From Symsagittifera roscoffensis (lineage: Eukaryota > Xenacoelomorpha > Acoela > Convolutidae), in assembly GCF_963678635.1 (NCBI RefSeq), contig NC_087068.1, positions 51,810,731 to 51,874,730 on the forward strand: 64,000 nucleotides of DNA. Reading direction: 5' to 3'. This document shows positions 54,851 through 64,000 of the stretch, in pieces. Below the pieces are notes generated by a model, which made no database searches, was not told the DNA's origin, and worked only from the letters and a program-made list of their open reading frames with translations. The first letter of the stretch is position 1. Every line of letters starts with the position of its first letter. Made by a program: the position numbers and the translations under genes.

Positions 54851-57605
54851 GTAGTTACTTTTTGAAGCAGTGACTGCGTGAGAGAAGAGAGAGAAACAGT
54901 TGTTCGTGTTTCGGTGTAGTTGTCTTCATAGAGAGAAGGGGGACAGTTGCTCGTTCTCCAGAAGTGGGTCTCGTAAATCCTAGATCGTTTTGAGTGATCG
55001 TGTCAAGATTGTAGATTTATGCAATGATGTGTTGATTTCGTTAAGTTAGAGCAAGACTACGTGCAAGATGGAGTTCGGCCTATTTTTGTGAAACCCCACG
55101 TGACTAGGATCCGTATGTGAAGTCAACATCGAGTTGTTCATCTTCAATCGGTCTTTGCTGCGATGTTGGATACATACTTTAAATCCTTTGAGGGTTGTGA
55201 CTACGGCAACAAGCCAATAGATTTGCCATTCCAAAGTCGGAATGTCATCGAGTTTTCATCTTTTCTGCTGTTCGTTCCTTTTATTACGGTCACTTTGAGC
55301 AGAGCCTCTTTTCGTGTTCAATTTTTTGTTCTGTTTTATCAGGTGTTTTTCTTATTTTGTCTTTGGTTGTGTCCTTTTATCAAAAACAGGTTGTTGTGTT
55401 TTATGTTTTTCTTTTGAGATTTTAGTGTTTCAAAGGTTTTAGAAAAACTTGAAAGTGGGTTTCAAAATAATAGTTTTTTCAGTTTCAATCTGGGTTTGAT
55501 CTGGTTTGTGTACCGTGGGTTTTTTTCATAGCTGTGGTTGCATTTTTGGCATTAGTAAGCTGCGTTTGTTAGTTTAAGCTGACTTATAATTCCTTCCAAC
55601 TGGGTTAAGGGAAAGTTTGAAACGCTTTAAAACCAATTAAGTTGTTATCAGTTAGTTTCTGAAAACTGAAAATCATTTATTAAACAGTTCTACGAGGGCA
55701 AGTGACTCGATTTTGGCGGAAAAAGAGCCAAAAATTTTGCGATTAAATGAGAAATGTTTGTCTATAAAAGAAACACACAAAAGTTCAATTTTCTGTAGTT
55801 TATTTTTCACTATTAATTTACTACTTCATTGATAATTTTTACAACAAAATCATCAAATTAGTGCATTTTTCCTGAATTTATTTCAATTAGGAGAATTGCT
55901 TTACATGGCTAGATGTAAAAATTGAAAGTCGAAAGACAGTTTTTTTATTTATAATTTTATTTTATCCTTCAGATGAGTGACTGGTGAAATCTAAAAAAGA
56001 AAAGTGAAACACACGTATAAGAATAGTGAGTGTCTTATTGATTTGTGTTAGTGATAATAAAAAAAGTTAGACTTACGAGGGGTCAGGTTAGGAAAAAGTC
56101 CATGAGGGAAGTTAGTTTCAATGGTGTCGTATGCTACTAAAAGTCTATAGCAAGCATGTATTTTACTTTTTTAGTGCGAAGCAGTGGCCGAAGAAGTTCA
56201 AATTCTCTGACGATATCTACTTCTTCGGTAGTAACTTTTTGAAGCAGTGACTGCGTGAGAGAAGAGAGAGAAACAGTTGTTAGTGTTTCGGAGTAGTTGT
56301 CTTCATAGAGAGAAGGGGGACAGTTGCTCTTTCTCCAGAGGTGGGTCTCGTAAATCCTAGATCGTTTTGAGTGATCGTGTCAAGATTGTAGATTTATGCA
56401 ATGATGTGTTGATTTCGTTAAGTTAGAGCAAGACTACGTGCAAGATGGAGTTCGGCCTATTTTTGTGAAACCCCACGTGACTAGGATCCGTATGTGAAGT
56501 CAACATCGAGTTGTTCATCTTCAATCGGTCTTTGCTGCGATGTTGGATACATACTTTAAATCCTTTGAGGGTTGTGACTACGGCAACAAGCCAATAGATT
56601 TGCCATTCCAAAGTCGGAATGTCATCGAGTTTTCATCTTTTCTGCTGTTCGTTCCTTTTATTACGGTCACTTTGAGCAGAGCCTCTTTTCGTGTTCAATT
56701 TTTTGTTCTGTTTTATCAGGTGTTTTTCTTATTTTGTCTTTGGTTGTGTCCTTTTATCAAAAACAGATTGTTGTGTTTTATGTTTTTCTTTTGAGATTTT
56801 AGTGTTTCAAGTTGTTTTAGAAAAACTTGAAAGTGGGTTTCAAAATAATAGTTTTTTCAGTTTTAATCTGGGTTTGATCTGGTTTGTGTACCGTGGGTTT
56901 TTCTCATAGCTGTGGTTGCATTTTTGGCATTAGTAAGCTGCGTTTGTTAGTTTAAGCTGACTTATAATTCCTTCCAACTGGGTTAAGGGAAAGTTTGAAA
57001 CGCTTTAAAACCAATTAAGTTGTTATCAGTTAGTTTCTGAAAACTGAAAATCATTTATTAAACAGTTCTACGAGGGCAAGTGACTCGATTTTGGCGGAAA
57101 AAGAGCCAAAAATTTTGCGATTAAATGAGAAATGTTTGTCTATAAAAGAAACACACAAAAGTTCAATTTTCTGTAGTTTATTTTTCACTATTAATTTACT
57201 ACTTCATTGATAATTTTTACAACAAAATCATCAAATTAGTGCATTTTTCCTGAATTTATTTCAATTAGGAGAATTGCTTTACATGGCTAGATGTAAAAAT
57301 TGAAAGTCGAAAGACAGTTTTTTTATTTATAATTTTATTTTATCCTTCAGATGAGTGACTGGTGAAATCTAAAAAAGAAAAGTGAAACACACGTATAAGA
57401 ATAGTGAGTGTCTTATTGATTTGTGTTAGTGATAATAAAAAAAGTTAGACTTACGAGGGGTCAGGTTAGGAAAAAGTCCATGAGGAGGGTTAGTTTCAAT
57501 GGTGTCGTATGCTACTAAAAGGCTATAGCAAGCATGCATTTTAATTTTTTAGTGCGAAGCAGTGGCCGAAGAAGTTCAAATTCTCTGACGATATCTACTT
57601 CTTCG
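54851..57605. repeat. Two tandem copies of a 1,377-bp unit
   Basis: 54,851-56,227 and 56,228-57,605 are about 99% identical by eye (offset 1,377). The unit carries the relative's 3' region, the post-stop intron (55,992-56,077 and 57,369-57,454) and the last codons of the post-env protein. It arose by tandem duplication inside the element. Confidence 0.9.
57369..57454 (-). other. Conserved post-stop intron of the relative
   Basis: Sense: the post-env end (PPHGLFP) is followed by CCTC/GTAAGTCTAAC, then CACTAAC, and a strong acceptor TTTCACTTTTCTTTTTTAG. Length 86 nt. Same position and layout as 42,732-42,809; repeated at 55,992-56,077 in the duplicated unit. Confidence 0.65.
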
Positions 57606-59183
57606 GTAGTAGCTGAAAAATTTGATTTGTATTTATGATTAGATTGTGAAGCTTGTGGGTAAGTTTGATGTTATGTATGTTTTCTAGTAGTGCTATTTTT
57701 ACGGACTGTATATATATTCGTTGGGAATGATGAATGGGCAGGTGTATTTGTGTGGGAAGTTGTTAGTCAATGGGCAAAATATATACATCTGTCAGACAGG
57801 GTCCTTAAATTACGGAGGATGCGATGCAATTTAGTTGATTTGATTGAGTATGTGAAGTTTATGAAGAAGGGTATTGTGTATTTTGAGTTAATGTACATAA
57901 AACGGTTGTGTGGATTACGGGATGGTGAACTGTGTATATAGTGTGTTTGTATAATTTTATAATAACTAAAAGGATGTGTTGATTTTGTTTGAAACATAAC
58001 TTCGTGTCAGCGATGAATATCTCTTTCCTTTGATGTGAGGAGGAAGTTAAATGTTACTGAGAAGTGATTGAATTGATGGAAGAATGATTCATCAGCTTTG
58101 GTGTTTAATAATGCGTGATCTATGATATGATCGAATTTTTTGTTTGCACTGTCAAGATGAATTGTTTATTCTGATTTAAGGAAGAATTTTTCAATTGGTT
58201 GAGGGTTAATGTTAGGATAATCGTCGTCCGGGGAATTTTCGATATACCTGGTGACAGTGTGGTCGTTGTGGTTAATAGAAAGTCGATTTCATTTTGGTGC
58301 TATGAATCTGTGTAGTGTTTGGTTTAAAACTATGGTGGTGAATTGATTTTAATGTAGTGCGGAGGTTAGTTGGTGAATGATGGTATCACAAAGTTCGTTA
58401 TACTCGAGGTTGTTTTTCAGGGAAATTTTCAAAGAGTTAGTAAATTTGTAATAGAAGATCCAGGATGGTGTAGGGAGTAGGGTTTATTCATGGTGTATCT
58501 TGGTTTTCAATTTTTATCTTGTAATAAGTATACTAAGGGAAAAATGGTATGTTTTGGATTGAAAAGTTTGGAGTATTAAGGTAATGAGGATGGTGGGAGT
58601 TTAGTCCAGATGATCGTGGGCGACTAATAAGGAGTTGAGGTGTAGGGTTAGGGTCTTTCGTTTCATAGAAACTCTTTGTGCTCGCGTAGGTGCAATTTGA
58701 ACTGAGGGGTTAGAGGATTCGGGGATCGAAGCTGAGTGGGTTAGTTGGTGAATTTTTATTGAGGTATTTGCGTCGTGATTTTGTTGTTGGTGAGATATAA
58801 AGTTGTCTAAGTCATGCTCAAGTTGGCTGTCTGTGATAGGTCTGGGTACATCGGGCTCGTTACTTGACAGATGGGAGAGGATGGGGTTAGCGCCTGTGTG
58901 TGAAGAGGGAGAGGGAGAGGGTTCATCAGGGTTAGTTGGAGTTATGGGTTGGAAAGGTGGTTGAGAAAAAATAGTAGGGCTGGGTTCGGAGTCGAAGTCG
59001 TCGGGGGTTTCTATATCAGAATTTCTAAAATTAGAGATGGTATTAAAAACTGCGTTGTGAGTTAGAAGAAAAACTGGGTAGAGGAGAAGAGGCGAGGTCT
59101 GAAATTGAAATGAGGGAGTTTTGGCGTTGGAGATAAGATGGATAGGAAAAGGAATGGTTGAGGAATTGCATTTGTAGGCTCAT
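57460..59183 (-). pseudogene. Post-env protein of the relative, broken
   Basis: From ATG near 59,183: disordered part with IETPDDFDSEPSP and LEHDLDNFISHQQQ (to about 58,601), then the globular part in pieces, with FMYINSKYTIPFFINFTYSI (57,997-57,767), an end-proximal helix (TTEEVDIVREFELLRPLLRT) and PPHGLFP. Each piece aligns in order with 40,921-42,728. Several stops and phase changes. Confidence 0.7.
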
Positions 59184-59233
59184 ACTGGTTAAAACGATGA
59201 TTGTTTTGATTGTTGTTCTACAATTTGTTCATA

Positions 59234-59890
59234 TCAATTGTCAATATTCGGTTGTTGGAGTGTTATGTGAGATTTTGGGCTTCGTTGTGAAATATTAGGT
59301 TGAAGTATGCGTTCAGTGGTCGGAAGTGTGTGCCTATAACTTTGTTGGACTGAAGATACAGGGTGACTATTATGTAGACTGTGTAAATGTGATAGTGCTT
59401 TAAGTGTCGTAATTGTAATATTTTGTGAAGTATCATAAATGTACAGTTTTGCTGATAGTTTTTTTTTATTATATTCGCTTTCGATAATACCTCGATAAAA
59501 AACATTCATGATCGAGTCTTTCTTAATGCTGTTTGAAATTTGCGATCAATGTACTTTCTTTTCTGAGATTTTTGTTGTAAATTTGTATCCTATCAGAGTT
59601 GTAGCTCGGGCTTTTCAGTAAAGTGTAGCTACTATAGTTGCTGATTCAATGTCTAGTGGTTCCGATTCGCATTGTGTTATTTGATTAATTGCGTTTTTAT
59701 GTAATGTTTTTTTGTTGATTATCTTCACAATCATAACGTGTGACAGGGAAGTCTTGTGGTCCTGTTCGGGGGGAGGGTCTGGCTGAGGTGCGGGTTCAAG
59801 GAGTACAAGAGGGGAAAGGGTTTTCGTTAGAAAAACTATTAAAAGAATTTGTATCAGCATATAATTGAGCCAGTAGCTTAAATCTGACAT
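59234..59890 (-). pseudogene. env: Env remnant of the relative, internally deleted
   Basis: The first 91 codons (59,890-59,615) have a hydrophobic leader and KTLHKNAINQITQCESEPLD, matching KTLHKYAINQVSICETEPQA of the big element's env. From about 59,510 the reading resembles only the env C-terminal tail (NISQRSP). The ectodomain core and membrane anchor are missing. Confidence 0.7.
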
Positions 59891-61044
59891 AATTTAATTT
59901 CGGGCAGTCCAAAAACAAACAGCAAACAATGACAAAAAAAACACTTCTTTCAAACACTAACCAAACTGTTCAAGTCTGAAAATGATGTTTTGCTACCAAA
60001 TCAAATATCAAAAGACGGTGTTTGTTAAGAAGTTGCCTTTGTTGACAACAGTTACCGATAAAAGTTTTTTTTTCGATTTAATTCAAGATCTGTGTAAGAT
60101 CAATAGTTTCGTTCGAAAGAAAAACCAAAATAAAATTATTGAGCTTTTTGAATTGGCTTCAACGTGTGTAGTTCTACTTGCAGCTCTTAAAAATCAGCAA
60201 ATGCGTGAAACAACTGGAGAAACAATGGAAAAAAAACAAAGACCCTCCCAGAAGTCAGGTAGCTCAGCGATTTATCCTACGTTTCGTCTATGTGCTCGTT
60301 TCTGTTACTGCAGTGTCAAAAATTCAAATACTTAAAAATCACAGCCCTGTAGCTATAGTCTGGCCAATCTAAAGTGGGGTAACGGATTCTTTTAGTTAGG
60401 CTACTCTAGAGCATGGTCATTTGAAAAAAAAATTTTGTCCCAGAAACATGGGTTTGTTGGCCAAACATGGGTTTGTTGGCCAACATGACCTCCAAGAGAT
60501 TCAGAAGCATGCATTTAGACCGCTGTCACTTTATCATTTTCTCGGTTCACTCGCGATAAATGCTATAGTAGTACTTTTACTCCAGTGTTTGCCCATGACT
60601 TGTCGAGGTACGATATGAATCAGTAGTTGCCCACAAAATGTCAAACTATGATATGAAGAAAATCGAGCTACATGGTAGAGATCCTCACGTTTTATGAGGA
60701 ATAGGCTATAGGTCTCTTCTTTAATTTTAACATAGGTAAAAAAATTCCCTTGTTTAAAAAAGGTCAAATCCTTCAAATTTTGAATGGTAAGTTTCAATTT
60801 TTAAGTTTTCGGCTTTAAATTTTTTCGGCAGCTATGTTCAGTTTCTATACGGGAATGTTTTCAAATTTTACATTTTGAGATGTGTTTTTTTTCTCGATAA
60901 TAGGTTTCAATTTGTAAATTACAGAAAAAAAAAATTCTTTTTTTTTGAAGTTTTTCTCAGAAAAAAAAACCAACAAGGGTCAGGAATCTGAATATTTCTG
61001 CATTAACCGAAACAAAAAAGTATAAGAGTTTGAACTAACTCAGA
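59891..61044. other. No gene supported
   Basis: A plus-strand frame at 59,982-60,335 and a minus-strand frame at 60,797-60,534 are open, but neither shows a known motif. A 20-bp unit (AACATGGGTTTGTTGGCC) is doubled at 60,447-60,485. Confidence 0.4.
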
Positions 61045-61223
61045 CACAGCGTCTCAGAAAAATCAGTCAATGAAAGAAGATTTGATTACAAAGAAAATGT
61101 ATCAAGCACAGCGTCTCAGAAAAATCAGTCAATGAAAGAAGATTTGATTACAAAGAAAATGTATCAAGCACAGCGTCTCAGAAAAATCAGTCAATGAAAG
61201 AAAATTTGATTACAGAGAAAATG
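61045..61223. repeat. 62-bp tandem array, almost three units
   Basis: CACAGCGTCTCAGAAAAATC begins each unit at 61,045, 61,107 and 61,169. Units one and two are identical; the third has two changes and is cut after about 54 bp. Confidence 0.92.
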
Positions 61224-61258
61224 TTACTGCGTCCTATAAATTTTTATTACAAAACCTT

Positions 61259-61390
61259 TTACAAGATAAGACGTTTAAGAGCGTCAAGGTTAATTGTTTC
61301 AAATCTTTTATGAATGGACTTTAATTCCACTGCATCATCCAATACTTGTCGATACTTTGCCATCAGTTCATTTGCGGAGTCTTCAAACAT
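61259..61390 (-). pseudogene. Possible 3' end of an unknown coding sequence
   Basis: The minus strand reads SANELMAKYRQVLDDAVELK, then IHKRFETINLDALKRLIL and TAA at 61,259, with AATAAA about 10 nt later. Upstream the phase changes into LAVIDLTDECLK. Looks like the end of a dead gene or transposase; not recognised. Confidence 0.35.
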
Positions 61391-63209
61391 TCATCTGTCA
61401 AGTCAATTACTGCTAAATTTATACTTCTAACTTTTGTTATCTTAATTGCTTAAAGTTTTATCGAGAAAGTGCACAATTTCGGTGCATATGAACTCCTCCA
61501 TGAGCATTCTTACTTCCTTTTGTCAAATTTTTGTGCTTGGAGCAGCAAGTACGAGGAGAAGAGTTCCAATTTGAATCTGCAGAAATTTTTATATATTTTT
61601 TTACATTTGCAACATTCTCAACTTGGCGTTATATACTGTAGAAAAAAGATAAAAAAGACTTCTACGATCGAGTCTCGACATTTTTTTAGATATTTCGTTT
61701 AAGTTTTTTTGTCATTGTTTGCTTTTTCGTCGATAGTTTGTCATCGTATTCTATGATCTGTCCAAAATTTGAATACCATAGGACCTTAGGAAAATTTATT
61801 AAAGGTTTTCCTTTTTTTACACCACGTCAGCAGAAAACACACTGAAAAAAAGTTGAGCACCATGAAAAAAAATGTTGAAAACTTTAATGTGTCCTGTAAA
61901 AACCCAAGAAATATTGTACACTGTTCCCCAAGCCAGTGTACAAAAGGGATAGAGTTGACAATTTCTTCGCAAAAACTGTTCTATTTTGCAATGAACGTTT
62001 CCTTGTGGCAACAGTTGATGGACCACCACCAAAAAAAAATTTCATGTTTTTTTTCAAAAAAACCCTTATCTCTCGAGAAGAAAGGAAAAAAATTGTCATT
62101 TGGTTTGTAAAATCAAATTTCTGCAAGATTCAAAATTGTGCTGCCTTATTTTAAGGGTAGGAACAACTACTTCGTTGTTATAACATTATCGAAATTTCTG
62201 AAATGTTTTCGTACTTTCTTTTGTTCAGAAAGGTTTTTAAAAGTTGTTGCTTTCCGGTCCCGTAAGAGGTGTCACGTTTTTTTCTTGCGCGCACTTTAGC
62301 TAACCCATGGTTGAGAGAAGCTTCCGAAATTTGCCATTCTCTTCTTCTTGTTCAGTTGTTGTTCAGTTTTTAAGCAATTATCTCGTGTGTTCCTAATTTT
62401 CTTGTGAACAAAACAGAGGGACCACCAGTCAATTTCCTGTATTTTTTCAGCTGGAGAAAATTATTTTCTGAATTTTGTTGTATGCAGCCTAAATTGGCTT
62501 GTATATCCCTTATCATGATAAAATTTGATCATTTTTTGAATCGTCAAGAGGGTTGCTGTTTCTGAATATGTTGTTAACATCATAAAACAGCTGTAGTTAT
62601 TGTATAACGGCATTTTTGGGAGTGTCAAGCCTCTACAGGGAGAACCTGAAAATCTGCAAACTTTACAGAAACGGAGTCTCGCTAAGTTTTTGCTTTCTCC
62701 ATTAGATTGAGCTAGTTTGATCTAATTCAACAAAAAAACTTCCATTTTCTATCTCAATGAATCTAATATAGATGTTTTTCCATAAAAACTTCAACTTTTG
62801 GAAAAAGATCTATCACAAGTCCACAGCCATCAAACTGCTTCGGTTCATTATCCATTTTTTCTATTAAAATTTATCACAAACTCTCAATCAAGGTGTTTCA
62901 AGTTTTTTTGCTCCTTGCAAATGAAATGCAAGTGCTCAAAACAAACAAAAATTATGATTGTTTGGCTGCCGCTTCAAGTCCAAAGTCAATCATTTTTTCA
63001 AAGTGTTTCGCTTGCTCAATTTTTCAGTATAAATATAAAATCAGCTTTAGTACACAGCAACATTGATTTCTCGAAAAGGGTGTTCTTTTTTGGGCGTAGA
63101 AATAAATATATTTGACTGTTTTTATATTGCGCAAAACTCAGAGCAATGTTGTTTTTGACGAACAACAAGTTTTTTAAAAACTTAATCCAATTTCTCAATA
63201 ACTAGATTA
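61391..63209. other. No gene supported
   Basis: AT-rich. Opposed open frames at 61,817-62,154 have no motif. Nothing else recognised. Confidence 0.4.
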
Positions 63210-63690
63210 GGATATAGTTTCGAGATATGAAAACTAAATTTCTTGAGGCTTCTATTTGCTGTCTCAGTTTAGTTAGGAATTGTTGACAGGCATTCAACCA
63301 ACTCATCTTACTTTTTAACTCTCCTCTACATCTTTCAAGGTTTTTTTTCAAATCAGTACAACAATCACTTGTTTTCCTTTCTTTCAACCCGAGATCGTTC
63401 TTGCCATGTTGTTGAAATGCTTAAAAGCTTGGACAATTGCTCCAAAACGCTGCACAATATGCTTCTTTGAGGGTAGACTTTAAGTGCTTTTTGCTTAACA
63501 GAAAAATCGTTTTCTGCAAATTGTTGTTAGAATAATTTTTTTCTGGACAAGAAGTAACTCCTTAAACAAATTTTTTTTGATGTCAAGCAGCATATTGACA
63601 TTCATATTTCCCACGGCAGTCCTCGCATTCGTTTTTCTCACTCCTTTTCAGTGCATCCAAAATAGTGAGAGATATAGCATGCACCAGAGT
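63210..63690 (-). pseudogene. Decayed helical coding block
   Basis: The minus strand gives pieces with coding character: VHAISLTILDALKRSEKNE and CEDCRGKYEC (about 63,680-63,600), LKEAYCAAFWSNCPSF (about 63,470-63,425), then LKERKTSDCCTDLKKNLERC and LNACQQFLTKLRQQIEASRN (63,390-63,240). Stops and shifts separate them. The CxxC-containing part could be a zinc site. Origin unknown. Confidence 0.35.
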
Positions 63691-64000
63691 TAAGTTTAAA
63701 AAATATTTGGTAATAGGAGAATTGATATGTCCGAAAAAAATTACTTCGAATTTTTATACATTCTTTGCATTTTTTTAAAAATTGTAAAATTTTTCATATA
63801 ATCATATAAAATACAGAGCGTTTGCTTTTAGTGTATGAAAAACTCAGCATAAAATTTTCGGCTGCTGCTCATAGAAAATCAACCAATCAGCCTCGAGCAG
63901 TTTTGATATTACTTTTGTATTCTATAAGTGAACTTAATAAACATTTCAAACCATTTGATCAAAATTTTAATTTTTTATTGAGAAAATTTTCACTTCCTTT

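Larger units (their letters stand above)
54398..59890 (-). mobile_element. Truncated relative of the giant element (env remnant to 3' LTR)
   Basis: Reading on the minus strand: env N-terminus from 59,890, a join to the env C-terminal end, the post-env protein, the post-stop intron, a 3' region duplicated in tandem, and an LTR at 54,775-54,398. Gag and pol are absent. Sequence similarity to the 18.85-kb element is clear at protein level and in the LTR end, but DNA is well diverged, so this is a separate subfamily. Confidence 0.82.

Noticed and set aside
55046-56794. Repeated frames of 62 and 84 codons at 55.0-55.4 and 56.4-56.8 kb
   Set aside because: Identical because of the 1,377-bp duplication; they lie in the element's non-coding 3' region.
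59982-60335. 117-codon plus-strand frame as a gene
   Set aside because: No motif, no splice support, and AT-rich context; chance frame or very old remnant.
61045-61223. CRISPR-like array
   Set aside because: Contiguous 62-bp units without distinct spacers in a metazoan genome.

Overview
The window is AT-rich metazoan DNA, probably from an invertebrate. It carries a multi-exon gene with GT-AG introns and SAM and PDZ domains, LTR retrotransposons, foldback and TIR elements, and no prokaryotic features. I cannot name the species. A tunicate or another invertebrate with env-bearing Ty3/gypsy elements would fit, but that is a guess.

Host gene (minus strand, 45.3 to 1.4 kb): sixteen exons can be chained with matching splice phases. 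They encode about 1,300 residues of a scaffold-like protein in the order low-complexity N-terminal part, SAM domain, basic and helical regions, PDZ domain, coiled coils, and an Asn/Gly/Pro/Tyr-rich tail. The first exon lies upstream and was not found. Two large elements sit in its introns: a 6.2-kb Ty3/gypsy element at 18,071-24,242 (same strand as the gene, 5-bp target duplication, RT core deleted), and an 18.85-kb element at 25,846-44,694 (opposite strand, 4-bp target duplication).

The 18.85-kb element is the main find. It has Ty3/gypsy-type capsid, protease, RT, RNase H and integrase (with GPY/F module). It also has two open frames before the gag core, two tiny membrane proteins, a long pre-env frame, an env-like glycoprotein, a large post-env protein, and a short intron with near-ideal splice signals starting 3 nt after the last stop codon. 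A second, diverged and truncated relative (54,398-59,890, minus strand) keeps the post-env protein and the same post-stop intron, so both look like conserved functions. A third piece (1-1,371, plus strand) is the 3' end of another copy lying against the host gene's 3' end. The coding frames of the big copy carry many stops and frameshifts although its two LTRs are almost identical.

Right part (45.3-64 kb): intron or upstream DNA with dispersed repeats, a decayed coding block (47.6-48.6 kb), palindrome-rich repeats, two adjacent tandem duplications (about 2.35 kb and 1.38 kb) around the relative's LTR, and a last 4 kb with only weak, decayed coding traces and a 62-bp tandem array.
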